Source of the DNA: Anoplolepis gracilipes | Lineage: Eukaryota; Arthropoda; Insecta; Hymenoptera; Formicidae | Direction of reading: 5' to 3' | Assembly (NCBI RefSeq): GCF_047496725.1 | Contig: NC_132979.1 | Span: 6,588,501-6,652,500 of the forward strand | DNA length: 64,000 nt | Shown here: one piece after another, positions 1 to 12,700 of the stretch | Position numbering within the stretch: position 1 is the first letter of the stretch | How the letters are laid out: the number at the start of each line of letters is the position of its first letter | Translations under genes and position numbers: made by a program | Notes under the pieces: model-generated | What the model was told of the DNA's origin: nothing | The model's input: the letters and a program-made list of their open reading frames with translations, nothing else | Databases searched by the model: none

Positions 1-418
1 TCTTACTATCAATGTGAAACCAGGTTGGAAAGCTGGTACCAAGATCACTTTCCAGAAGGAGGGCGATCAGTCACCAAGAAGGGAACCGGCGGATATCGTT
101 TTTATCATTAGAGACAAGCCGCATCCGTTATTCAGGAGAGAAGGCAGTGACATTAGGTATACGTGTAAAATGAGCTTAAAGCAAGCTTTATGCGGTACCA
201 TCGTCGAAGTTCCTACGCTAACTGGCGAGAAGATACCTTTAAATCTGACGAGAGAAATTATCAAGCCGAATACAGTCAAAAGGTTCCAAGGACACGGTTT
301 ACCTTTCCCGAAGGAGCCATCGCGGAAGGGTGATTTGCTTGTGTCGTTTGATATTAAATTCCCGGAAAATTTGTCGCAAAGTGCTAAGGATATATTGTAC
401 GACACGCTACCCAATTGA
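1..418 (+). CDS. DnaJ homolog subfamily B (DNAJB1/4/5-type) Hsp40, C-terminal part
   Basis: This is the 3' end of a class B Hsp40 co-chaperone, whose family delivers unfolded clients to Hsp70 in the cytosol. The frame is open from base 2 to a TGA at 416-418, about 138 residues. It reads LTINVKPGWKAGTKITF, then KEGDQ, ADIVFIIRDKPHPLF and GSDIRY, and ends in DILYDTLPN. This is the second beta-sandwich client-binding domain (CTD2) and the dimerisation tail of DNAJB1-like proteins. The J domain and G/F-rich region lie upstream, outside the window. No intron interrupts the visible part. The next gene (ADAMTS-like) converges from the other strand. DNAJB1, DNAJB4 and DNAJB5 cannot be told apart from this part alone. 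Confidence 0.93.
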   Translation, partial: LTINVKPGWKAGTKITFQKEGDQSPRREPADIVFIIRDKPHPLFRREGSDIRYTCKMSLKQALCGTIVEVPTLTGEKIPLNLTREIIKPNTVKRFQGHGLPFPKEPSRKGDLLVSFDIKFPENLSQSAKDILYDTLPN

Positions 419-436
419 ACTCAAATATGATGAATC

Positions 437-467
<31 letters not shown>

Positions 468-1980
468 ACAATGTAAGGAAAATATCAACGCAATTGGACA
501 TTTCTAATCGTCCCGATCGACGAGAGTGTGTCTTGTGTGCGTTCTAGTACACAGAGACGTGGATATCCAGCGACGATGACGACAACAAATACGATAGAAC
601 GATCGAGAGCGGTTAAATGTCTCCGCGATTTGTTCGTAGAGACAGATTTAAAAAATAAGTATGTTTTACTTTCTTCGACGTTACGTCAATGTCCATCAAG
701 TTTGAATTGAAATTCAATGAATTGGCGTCCTTCTACACAGCAGTCTCTACGCGTGTAACGATAGCCCATTTGATTGACTAAAGATGAATATATATATATA
801 TATATAAAATTGTATATTAAATAATATAATAATAGAATTATTATAGAGAGATTTTATTATTATTATTATTATTCGCTAATATATTTGTGTGATCGTCGCG
901 TTTGGATCTTTATTTCCTCTATTATGCGTGTGTATGCGTGGGTGTATATGTGTGCATAGGAATGTATATGTGATATATGGATGAAGGTTGTAAGACAATG
1001 TAAGAACAGTGCAATGTCAGAAACTTGATGCGTTTCATTTTGTCAAGGTTCACGTACAGCAGATAAAAGGCGCGTATAGACTCGTAAATAATTGTATAAA
1101 AAATTAATATTATTTTTAATATTAATATAATTCACACAATGATACACGAAGATGTGCAACAAGTCTGCTGTCTATCTTGACATATATAGTGATACGAAAG
1201 CACATAAGTATAGTCGAGTCAATCGAGAACGCGAACAAAAAATAAAAGAATAAAACAAAAGTTTATGAATATTGCGTGACAAGTCTTGTACATACATCAC
1301 TTTTTTTCGTATGTACACTTTGTTTAATAGAGGAAAATTTTTGTTTATAGTATTAAGGCGAATTATAATTAAGTACGATCGTTTAAGACCGACTTTAAGT
1401 CCCGTTATATAACGTGCTCCTAAGTTTAACAGTTTATTAATTATTTGTACGCTAAATAATATGAGAATTATTAAATTATAAGAGTTATATACGTATTTTT
1501 TTTATTGCCTTTGCGAAATTTTCTTCATCTCCTAAAGATTCTTAATGGATTTTCGTCCTTTCGCAGTACCACGTTTTTTTGTATCTTACATTGTATAACA
1601 GGCTTGTTTCCTCATGTGTACAGATATTTTTAATTGTACTTAAGTGTATCGATTATCTTATGTAAGGTGGTTTGAACAGGTCGAGATTAAACTCAAGATT
1701 TACCGATTATCAGACGACCGTTCTATCCACCATGAGTTTTACCCGGCTCCCCGTCCCGCTTCTATATAAATACAAATATAATACTCGGGACACTCTTAAA
1801 ATAGATAATCAAGTGGTGGGGGGAGGAGAATGACGTCATCGCTCCCGTCCTATCTGTCGAGGCGCTTTCTCATATGGTACGAGAGAGCACGACCGTTCTA
1901 CGTCATTCCCCTCCCCGGAAGTGTATACTAATAACTACTCATTTGGTTTTTCCTTTTTTTTTTTCTCTCATTCGTCATTA
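419..1980. other. 3' UTR of the DnaJ gene and intergenic DNA
   Basis: No coding sequence is visible here. A pure A run follows the DnaJ stop codon (437-465) and a short TA repeat lies at 787-806. A polyadenylation hexamer AATAAA occurs at 1241-1246 on the + strand, a plausible end of the DnaJ transcript. The segment near 1740-1920 is less AT-rich and contains TGACGTCA-like sequence; I cannot assign it a function. Confidence 0.6.
437..465. repeat. Poly(A) run after the DnaJ stop codon
   Basis: 29 consecutive A bases, 19 bp after the stop codon. Probably a homopolymer in the 3' UTR rather than a retroposed tail, since the transcript seems to continue. Confidence 0.85.
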
Positions 1981-4900
1981 CTAATGAGCAATGAAAAAAC
2001 TCGCTTCGGAGACGGGTAATTCGATGTAATCTTTGTCGATCCATTCATCTTCGCCAGATGAAGAGGTGATGTCGCGTGACACGGAAGTCAACAACGGCAA
2101 ACCATCTGAGCCCGATGACAGATATTTGACAAGTCGACTGGTTGATCCGAGCCGATTTCCTGCATTTTGCGGTCCCAATTCCTCGTAGCGATGATCCTTG
2201 CTGGGCGATTTCTTCCCGAATAGAAAGTTCTCCGGCAGACAGTGATGCTGACGGCAGAAGTAATCCCGGCCCTCCTCGGCGTGACACCACGTACCATCGG
2301 GTAGATACGGGTCGATCCCAAGATCGTTCAGTTCTACACGTGGCGCGTAATAAGCTGCGATGTCCCTTCGTCGGCAAAATATCGCGCAGGCCATCCACGG
2401 ATTGTCAGCCTCGTGCTCCGCCTGCAACCCCTTCGCCGCGTCGTCCAACTCCGGCAGTCTCTCGCTGAAAAGGGCGCATTTCAAGGTGGCGAACTCGCCG
2501 ATCGTTCTGCGCTTCTTTCTGCAAAGTTTCTCATCGTCGCACAAGAGCACATCGTAATGCGGCCCCTTGCAGCTGGACGTCTCGATTCTACGATCCCGAT
2601 CTTCGCAAAATCGTCGTCTAACTCGAGCGCCTCTGGACCGTTGCAAGCAACCGCTGCTACAGGAATCTTCCCTCCACTCGCTCCAACTACCCCTTTCGCT
2701 GTTAGACGGCTGTTCGAGGATCGGCACGCATTCTCCGCCGCGACATTCCCTGCCGGGTGCGCAGTGAGTCCCTTAAAAAAAAAAAAAAACGAGTTAGCTT
2801 AATATAAAGTCATAGCCGTATTTAGCTCGGAAAAGATGCTTATTCACCCTCCAGAGCCGGTCCCGCGAAGTAATATCCGCTTCTGCGAGGTGTCTCGCAC
2901 CGCAGGGACTGACAAGACTGATATGACAACGTGACGACATTCGCGTCCTTGTCGCGTAGGAGTAACTCGCATTGCCTCTTGGCGGTCCATTCTCTTCCGG
3001 GTAGGTCGCGATAACGCGAATAATGATCGTGCGCAGCCACGTCTGAGGTGTTTCCTGGCTCGGGCCAATCTAGGAGACAAGGTTTCGTCCGCGGAAGCGT
3101 TTCGGCTGTCTCGCGGCTGCAGGCGGACCAGACTGTCTCACCTCGAACACCCCTACTGGGAGACATGATGTATCCGTCCTTCGGACACGCGTTGCCGCTC
3201 GAATCATGATGCATTCCTAAACTTTTAAACGGATAAGTCACATCTCATTTCCGCCTTCATATACATGATCAGATAATATTTATATATGAAAAACATAGGA
3301 GGATATTTTTATATTTATAAATATATATATTTTTTTAATTATATTTTCTTCTTTCTCTTATGTAATCTCTGTCTATGATGAATATATAGGAAAAAAAATA
3401 AGAAGAATAATAATTGAAAAAAAATAATAATTTTTACATTATGTATTTTTTAGAAAAAATAAAATTTAGAAAAATTGCCTATATATAATTAATATATGGA
3501 AATAAATAAATCAAATATATAGGAAAAAAAAATAAGAATAATAATTGAAAAAAAAAAATAATTTTTACATTAAGTATTTTTTAGAGAAAATAGAATTTAG
3601 AGAAATTGCCTATTAATTAATATATGAAAGTAAATAAATAAAAATATAAACAAAAATAACTTACTTGTGGCCGATTTCGTGAGCGGCGATAAAAACCGAC
3701 GTGAATCCCGCGGACGGGTACGGCTTCCCCAGCTGATTCGTGACCCCCAATTCCGCTATCACGCAAGAATAAGGTGGTAAGCAAAGACCGCCAACGGTGG
3801 CTAATCCCATGGTGGCCCCGTTCCTCCTGCCGCCCTCGAGCGCGTAAAGATCCAGTCCGGTCACGTAGAGACCCATGTCCCAGTGACGTGGATGAGCATC
3901 CTCCGCGGGATTACGGGCGTTCGCATAATTGCAGAACGAATCCAACAGACCGCCTCTTTCGCCGCCAAAGTGCGGCAGATCCAGCGGCTGCCTCTGAATA
4001 ATGTCCAGGCGAATCAACGAGATGTCAATTGAGACGCCGAGACTCGGATGATGGTACAACGCTTGGATACCGTTCACATATGCCAACAACATATCGCGGA
4101 TCTTCTCGTCATCCCCGTCCAGGAAGGGCGAGAACAAACGATACGCCGCCTCGTCGAAGAAGACGGCCAGCTCTAATGTCAATCGCTCTTTCGTAGCTCG
4201 TGTTCGCTTCGGAATTTCCAGATGACTCGGAGTTCGGATGAGTGATCGTTTAACCACGTGAGGTTTACCGAGAAGATCGGATTCTTCCTTGACATAACGA
4301 TCATCGACGAGTAAGGACGAGGACTCGATGCTTTTTCGTAAGGGCGTAATCTCCAACGTGACGTTCTCCAGAAAGACGAGCCCGTGCTACTTCCAACAGA
4401 GGTACAACATTCGTCTTTTTTATATCTTATACCCATACGTGAAATGGACAGAAAAAGATAGAGAGAAGATATGAATGAAAGAATAAATTTCTTCTTTTTT
4501 TTTAGAAATACCAAACCATGCCCTTGGCAGAAACTTATGGCCGCGGAGCCGATATGATCCTCATGGAGATAATAGCAAGGATCTGGCGCATTTAATTGTG
4601 ACAACTCTTCCGTGACCCCTCTGGTATTATGCTTCCACACTTGAAACTCGGACGATACAATTTTGTCGTTTCTACGTAGACTTAGTTGGATCAATTGCCC
4701 AAATGCTTTAAAAGTTAACGGAATCTGTGCATAAAGCGAATAACAATAAATATATTAAAGACCTTTTCTTTCTTTTGGTATTTCTTGATATCTGCCTGGG
4801 GAAGGTACATTTAAAATTAAATATACGTATAAATTATAAATTATAATGATTTATTTTTCTTCCGCTTTTGTTCACAGGAATAAGAAAAATATACAAGAAT

Positions 4901-5317
4901 AATTTTCATCGGTTTTCTTAGAAAAAGTGAAATTTGAAAAAAATTTTGCTCATATATAATTATATATGAATTTATATATGAGCTTGAGAATCTTTTCATT
5001 TCTTCAAACTTTACTTTTTCTGAAAAAAATACGAAAATTATTTTTCTAATTATATTCTTATTAATTTTCTAATTTCAATTCTTATTATTTTTCCTGTATG
5101 GATAAAGATTATGTAAGAATAATAAAATAAAAAATATACAATAGATATATTTTATATATATCAAATAAGAATAAGCCTATATACATACCTCCAATGCACC
5201 TTTCGAGTCCCATATCGGTAGCAATATCACTTCGGTATCCCGTGTATTATGGGCATACGCTTCGTTCAATAAAACTATTAACACCAATCTTAATACGGAG
5301 GACAGCATGCTCTTCAT
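1981..5317 (-). CDS. Secreted ADAMTS-like zinc metalloprotease
   Basis: This is a reprolysin-family (M12B) extracellular protease with a thrombospondin repeat. Five phase-consistent exons on the minus strand are 5317-5189, 4724-4512, 4386-3665, 3221-2848 and 2771-1981, giving about 742 residues. The start ATG at 5317 opens a signal peptide (MKSMLSSVLRLVLIVLLNEA). Exons 1-2 resemble the M12B propeptide and end in a cysteine-switch-like CQGHG. The catalytic zinc motif HEIGHNLGMHHD (about 350-361) is completed only by joining exons 3 and 4, which supports that splice. GYIMSPS is the Met-turn. Exon 5 begins with the cysteine-rich THCAPGRECRGGEC, followed by a TSP1 repeat (GSWSEW, about residue 505) and a Cys-rich tail with GTWCH and HHCLPENF. 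There is one TSP1 and no long spacer, so it is short for the family. It may be related to fly stall or another AdamTS, which I cannot decide. Confidence 0.9.
3381..3655. repeat. Tandem pair of an AT-rich repeat in ADAMTS intron 3
   Basis: Two head-to-tail copies of about 133 bp start at 3381 and 3514. Each begins AATATATAGGAAAAAA, contains ATAATTGAAAAAAA and ATTTTTACATTA, and ends ATTGCCTAT. The copies differ at a few sites. Related sequence lies at 4885-5105 and 50395-50525. Confidence 0.75.
4885..5105. repeat. Foldback member of the same AT-rich repeat family (ADAMTS intron 1)
   Basis: The two halves are imperfect inverted copies. The left half reads AGAAAAAGTGAAATTTGAAA, and the right half gives AGAAAAAGTAAAGTTTGAAG on the other strand, around a TATATAATTATATATG centre. 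It looks like a small MITE-like foldback inserted in the first intron of the ADAMTS gene. Confidence 0.6.
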
Positions 5318-7637
5318 TACATGCTATTTCAAGTTCAAGAGTAGTTGGAAAATTATAATGTAACGTGTCTCTTTATATATTTTGAAATATATATATACGC
5401 ACACATTTGTATACGTGTTATAAAACCCGTATTTTTTATCATTTCGCATACAAAATGCATGCTGGCACCTGTATTCAAAAAACATCCATGTCATTGACAT
5501 CTCTATATGTATTATATATATATATATATAGTTTTTAATTTTGAGCTGTACTTAATTATATAATTTATATTATGATTTATCTATATTATCCCCCTGCGCG
5601 ATGTAATTTCCAGTAAAAAATTGATTTATCGCTTACATGTGTAGTGTTATAACAAAGTATGCAACAATAATTGCACACTTGTTTCTAATTGACAATTTGA
5701 TTTTTTAAATTTTACAATTCAACTTCCACATTTGTCATTTTATTAACATATCGATAACTGTACTTTGTTTTTCAAACGCAAATTTGTCTCAATAAAGGAA
5801 GTAATGATAATTATGTTAATAATCAGAAAGAGAGACAAAAAGAGAGAGCAATAACGTTTCATTTATAACGTTATCTCATAAATACCGCTATAAAAAACCG
5901 TTAAATGCGGGAAGGTAGAAATGAAAGAGAGAAAACGTTATACTTGTTTTACAAATAGTAATAGTATTAAAATATCTCAATAAAAACAATAAATAATAAT
6001 TGTGATCAATAATAAAATTAATTCATAGAAGTTTCGGCAGTGTATCTAGCATGCTTGGCAATGCTCGTTATAACTACAAATGTTATGACATATATAGAGG
6101 GGAAGGGGATTATATTAAATAATACAATAACTATAATTTCTCACAGACTAACACGTGTGATAACCCTTCATATATATATATATATGATCAGGATATTCGG
6201 CAACGCAAGAAAAAAAGGTCTTTATACATAAAATTCGCATTGCAATTTTTAAAGCGTCTTGAAATACTACTACTTGATGTTTATGTGACATTTACTCAAC
6301 TTTTCATTTTGGAGCACCGAAAAAAGATATTGGGCATGATGCCCAATACGGGTGCACCGCTTAAAACTTTTGTAAACTGACTCATCAACTTTGCCAATCT
6401 TTGGATATTTCGCATAATGATCGTAAAGTAATCGTACAATGATGTATGTAGATGTGTACCGAAAAACAGATTCACACTTTTAGTTTCCCGCTTTAAACAC
6501 AATTGTATTTTAAGTGACTATTTTTTTTGCGGTCCGATGCCACAATTTTCTATGAACCACAGTGAACACTTAGGTATACATCTTCCAGAGATGGTGGAAG
6601 ATATAGCCGCATGTAAAATTTGCAGCAGATATTTGCTACGAACACACAAAGGTTTTTTTTGCTGGCTTGTTTTTTTTTTCTTTTCAATACCAATTGCTCC
6701 TTCTATCAGTCTACCGTAAAACGCCTGTGATACATACGATCATGCAATGACATACGCACACGCACAGGTACACATACATTATAATACATACATACTTACA
6801 TACGTACATACATACATTATATGTATATGATCGCTTCTATAACATATTTCTCTAAAATACCTAACATATCCTAATATCATGTCACGTATATGCATCTATG
6901 TGTGTGAATGTAATGTGTGTATACAGGCGTAGATTACGAGACATTTTGTATCTATAGACACGGCATATGAACTCGATAGTATTGTGTAATCGTGTTAAAA
7001 AAGATTAAATCGGTGAGATAATTATTCAAAGCCTTACGAAAAATCTGATTACTAGTAATGATAATGATAATAATAAGTTAAAATGCTACATCAGCGAGTA
7101 ATATTTAATAACCTTCCTTCAAAGTCTGCAAATTCCTCCCAATATATACAGGTAAATTGCTAATAGCCTTACATTTTCAATCCGCATAAACTTGAATCGA
7201 TGAATCTTATCATCTTATTAATTAGTCTCGTAATTATATTCATTGTAATACAAATCTATTTTTACGCTAAGTGAATCACAAGCGTTTTAATCAGGATTGA
7301 TTTCGTTCAAACGCTCGCGTGAGTGCAATTTCATTTCTTTCATTCCGTAATTTTTTATCGATTAAATAATACAAAACGTATTATTACGTTCCCTTGCATG
7401 TGTTGTACTTCGTGATTAAACATGCTGTTCGTTATTACACTGTACAAGAGAGCTATCAATATATATATATTTCATTTTATAATAATGAAATAAAAACAAA
7501 TCTAATTAACATGTAATAATTAAAAAAAAAGAAAAGAGAAAGAAAGAATATCTCTCTTTTGCCTACATCTGGAGAAGCAATGGAAACTCTTTCTTCGTCG
7601 ATCACATAGAAAATTATTTTTTTGCATATAAACAGAG
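5318..7637. other. Intergenic DNA: ADAMTS 5' flank and DOT1L 3' UTR side
   Basis: No gene is recognised. The DOT1L transcript should continue leftward from 7638 into this stretch. It holds short TA tracts (5514-5530, 6170-6186), ACAT/CATA-rich sequence near 6775-6820, and a 19-base interrupted palindrome (ATTGGGCATGATGCCCAAT) at 6329-6347. A + strand frame at 6537-6719 with a CKIC pair is open for 60 codons, but I see no family match. Confidence 0.5.
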
Positions 7638-9693
7638 TTAAGATTGTTCGTCATTTGCAGGCCATTGCCCGGAATGATTCCAATCCCAATCTTTACCTTT
7701 GGGACGAAATTTGCTAGTACTCGCAGAATTATTCCAATCGCGATGAAAGAACTTCTTTTTAAAATGATGTCGTTCGGGATCTAATTGTCGTTGATATTTT
7801 AGAGGTACCGAAGAGGATGCGCTACTCGAAGGATTAGAGGCGCCGGATAGATTCGCAGGACGAGGACTAGTCGGGGACGGGGTTCTCGGTGGACCTAACG
7901 CTTCATCAGGTGAAGGTACTACAGGCGGTGGTCCCGTCACCGCGCTATCTGAACCCAGTCCACTATCGGGACTTGTATTCACTCCTTCCGTCGAACGTCT
8001 ACGTTTATCCAATTCTGTAGAAGCAAAGGCGACTAAGCGATCAAATCCTGAGCTAATACGATCTTGCCAATCAGCTTCTCCATCTGCAAAATAAATCTCA
8101 ATCAGTTATCGTAATGTCACGTCAATAAAATGTTAAACAAGTTATGTGTCACCAAATTTTCATAAAAATAAGCCAATAACCCTGATACAATAGTATGACA
8201 AGTGTGATTATTTTTTGTTGTTACATACATATATATATCTTTATTATCAATATAATTTGTAATAATTTTTTATAAAAAAAATATATGTATATACTACAAG
8301 AAAAGTCACCTAAATCAAAAATTTATATATATATATATATATATATTATGTACATTATTTATATATTATTTATATATTAGTAAGCTATATGTACAATATA
8401 AATGCGAATAGTGTGTGCATAAAGATTTAGGAAAAAAAATTAAAACATGTTTAAAGCACTAAACCAGTTACACTACATTTCATTATTTAATGCACAAAAA
8501 ATAAACAGAAGTACACATAAAAAATAAAGTTTAATTTCAATTTGACATTTTATCATAATTATATCATATTGAATCATATATAAATGATACTTTGTAAACT
8601 TACAAAATAAAATAAATTTTCAATTGTGCTACATTGCTACTACATTATTCGCAAATATAACATGTATCATATGCTGTGAAATATAAATACAAATAAAGAT
8701 AAATTAATGTTAATATAATAAATGTGTTGTACTAATTGAGCAAATTGAGATAGTTGCATTGAAAGTTGAACGTTATATTAGAACAAAATAAATAGAAATA
8801 TTTTAAAATTTTCGCATGCAACATGCACTAATAATAAAAGTAAAAGCTCACGGATTAGACAATATTTGTCAAACTCTAACTCTCAACATGCTATATCTAT
8901 GTACATACAATTAAATTCATCCATGAAGTCAAATTTGTATCCTTATGCGAGTCTGTGGCTTATTTTCATGGAAATTGATTTTTAAAAACTAGTAGTACTT
9001 TTTCGTGTCTTTTTCAAAAATAGAAAGAATATAAACGTTATTCTTGCACGCACGCATAAGGCAAAGAGATACGATAACTAAAGTAATTCTTATATATAAT
9101 TTATTCATTGATTAAAGAATCGAATAATTAAAAAACAAAATGAATTTTGACCCCCGTGGGACAACTCACCGGCGACAACGTACCGACGAACCAACCCACA
9201 GGCAGCCGTGTATTTTTTCATTTCTCCCTTCTCTGTGATCTGTGTGTGTGTTCTCAATCTCTAATAAAACAAGCCTCAGGGATTCAGAGATTGAGTATGT
9301 GACAGAGAGAACTAACCAATAAACAGCTACAGTGCATCTAACAAATACAGCAAACAACAACAAAAATAAATATAAATAAAAGTCAAAATACCAGCTCCAT
9401 AAGATAAGCTAAACCATTAGTGCATGTATAAATACGTGGAGAGAGATGCATAGAAAAACAAAACTAATATAATAGTATCTAGAAAAATATCTAAGCAAGA
9501 TGACGTTTAGTAGCATTTATATAGCGCGAAGATTTTATATTTTTCTCAACTGTGCCATACTATTCTATATTCTTTATCTATAACTGATAAGAATTCTAGC
9601 AATAAGATAATAAACAGAGGTGTACATATCCCTGCATAAGAAAATTGCATAAAGAGAGATATATTCTCACATGTAGGATCAAATTAACACTTA

Positions 9694-9751
<58 letters not shown>

Positions 9752-12700
9752 CAATACATTCAAAATAGATTATTTAACAACTTGAATTTATATAACGCGG
9801 CTGATGCATATGTTTATCAAATTGCATATCCAAAAATATATATATTTTACCAACACAAACTGAAGTATTATTCGAAAATTTTATAGCTCGCTTCACGTAT
9901 TACGACAAATCTTCCATAGCTATTGTACCAAAAGAAGCATACTTAATTGGAGCACAGATTCATTCCACAAGCGTATATATATTTCATACTGATAATTCAA
10001 CAGGATGTTTTTCAGAAGCGTCCTGAAAGCGTTAGATCATTCCGCTTACCGTCATCCCCGACGACGTTTCGTTGCCTCTGCGTCGTCATCTGGGGCTCGT
10101 CAACTAGTGGCGTCGACGTATTAGAATGCGGTTCCACGAGAGGACTGAGGGGCGCTCCGCTTGTGCTTACCGATGATACAACAGCTTCCGTTTTTATGGA
10201 CATTGACGTTTGCGACTGGCAAATTGCTGTTACTGCATTTGCATTTGTCGTATTTGCGTTACCGCTGTTACTATTACTGTTCGTTGCATATCGTGGATAT
10301 GGATGAAATCTACGAATGCAGCAAATGCGTTATATTATGCTTGATCAATCTCTAATTTTTTAATATCTTATCTTTTAAGATCTATTAATTAACCATTTTG
10401 AAATTTCATTATCACCTTCTATTGCTGGAGAGGGACGACTCGGTTTTGCCGTTATTATTATGATTGTTCAATATTCGAGCGTGCAACGATGCTGCGAGCC
10501 CTTCTACAGGCAATAATTCCCCATTTGATGTAGTTTGGGATGACGAATGTAAAGGTGGTGCCGAGTGGGATTGCGTGAGCGATTGAGCAGGATTATCCGA
10601 AAAGTAGGATTCGTGATAAGGCTTAATGTCTGCTCGCGGTAACTGGACCGGCGTATATCTGCATAGAAGCGATACATTTGCATTCATAGTAGTATTGTAT
10701 ATTGATGCATCACATGAAATAACCATATCAAATCAAGATATAAATACCTTTGCGGCTGCGTTACTGGAGTAAAAAGTACGGACGATCTTGAATTAGTTGT
10801 GGGCGTGGAAGTGGAAGTTCCCGAAGAGGTAGGCACATAACTAGCTACATGTGCCAAAGTCGACAAACCGGCGTCTCCTTCGGCGCTCGCTGGTCTACTG
10901 ATGGGAGAGTATACAGTTTCCGGTCTTATTATTGAACTCATGTCAACGGTGGCGTTTATGATAGACTGATTGGATATCTCCAAAGTCCTTTCTATCTCTC
11001 CATTCATGAGTTCACCGACTGTAGAGACGAGCAATCCACTTCCACCAGTTAGAAGTCGATTGTCGTGATTAGATGATTGTCTAGAATCGACTGTCGATCT
11101 CTCAGACGATGTCGAATGAGATGACGAGATGCGTTCCTGCGAGAGATGACGGCGAAGCGCTAGTTTCGCAGGTGAAACCTGCAATACCGCAATCTGTTGA
11201 TAAAATATCGCTGGGAATGCAGTGTAAAGTGGGCATTTAAGCATTTAAAAAACAAAGACAATCGATATCGATCAATATACTTACCTGAGTATAATCTGGA
11301 GTAGAAACATTTTGCGGCAACAAAACGCGCTTTCTGTCGGTTTGTTCAGATTGACTTTGCAATTGTACTTGCAATTGCATCTGTTGTTGCTTAGTCCTGT
11401 TCTGTTGATCTTCGTTTAATACACTCGTGATGATACTTTTCAATCTGTCCTCAAAATTGGCAACTCTGGGTGGTTCTTGAGTTCTATTCGACACGTCTTT
11501 ATTGACTGTTTGCGGCGATTGTGTGGACGAATTAGCAGATGATGTATTAGAAAAACTGAGAGATGCTTGTGGCAGTTTAGTTCTGGAATTACTATTGCCA
11601 TTCGTACTTTGCCTTTGTGGGATACGGCCCGCCTCTATCTGCCTTCCTGTTTCCAAAATTTTTTGTGCCAAAATTTCTGGATTATTCTCTTGTATCTTTC
11701 CTATATCCGGCACATCCGGCCATTCCTGCGATCTTGAACGAACTTCCCTATTTTTTCGTGGTGTTCCATTTTTACCACCTTGTTGTTGATGATGTAAATT
11801 TTGCGAGTGTTTACTTCCTATCATGTCTCTCTGTTGCTGAGCAATTGCAGCTACTTGCTTCTCATTAGTTGTCCTCTCCAAAACATTTAATTCGTGCTCT
11901 AGTTTTGAGACCTATTATGGAAAGAAATAAAATATATTTCAAATAATGCATCTTAAAAAATTTAGAGAGAAGTAAAACAATATAATTGTAGAAATCGATT
12001 AATAAATATTTAAATAAGATACACACTTGAGAATGTAATCGTTTACGCTGGGAAAGAGTGGCGGAAATTTCTTTTAATATACAATCCTGAGTAAGCGATT
12101 GAGGTGGATTTGTTATGCCGTTTACGCTTCCGTGACCGTTATATTTTTCCTGCAATTCCTGATGTCTAAGCGCCACTAGTTTGGTTTGATCAGTTTCCAT
12201 TTTCGCCACTTGCGCTTGTAATTTGCTCGCCCTAGTTTGTAGCTGTTTATGTCTATGAACTATTTCCTTGGCTTTCATTAACAGATCCCCAGGTGACGTA
12301 GCATTGATACCTAATTCAGTCATTCTCGCTTTCAAAAGAGCTACACTATCATCTATGAGTACTTTAATTTGTTTCTCCAATTGTGCCGCTCTCGATTGAA
12401 GCTTAGAGTTCCTTTCTCTCTCTTTCGCGATATCCGTATTAACAGATACTTTGTAGGTGGGCGTTTTCATCGATTCTAACATGAGCATGAATTGGTCCCT
12501 GTGACAAATATACATGTTTTTGGTCATAAAAATTAGTAGAAAGAAAGAATAGAAAAAGAAAAAAGTAAAATATAAAACAATTACCTATACAAGTCCAACA
12601 GTATTTGCAAAGCATAAGGAGTCGCGGACGGAGCTGATGGTATACTGAGTTCCTCGTGTACCGAGGTGGAATGCGACTGTAAAGAAAGTGACAATGAAGA

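Noticed and set aside
2142..2802. Plus-strand frames of 65-129 codons
   Set aside because: Antisense shadows of the last ADAMTS exon, which has conserved cysteines and good splice phase on the minus strand.
6537..6719. 60-codon frame with CKIC...C, considered as a transposase zinc-finger remnant
   Set aside because: Only one cysteine pair and no other transposase motifs; upstream the frame has stops. Not enough to call.
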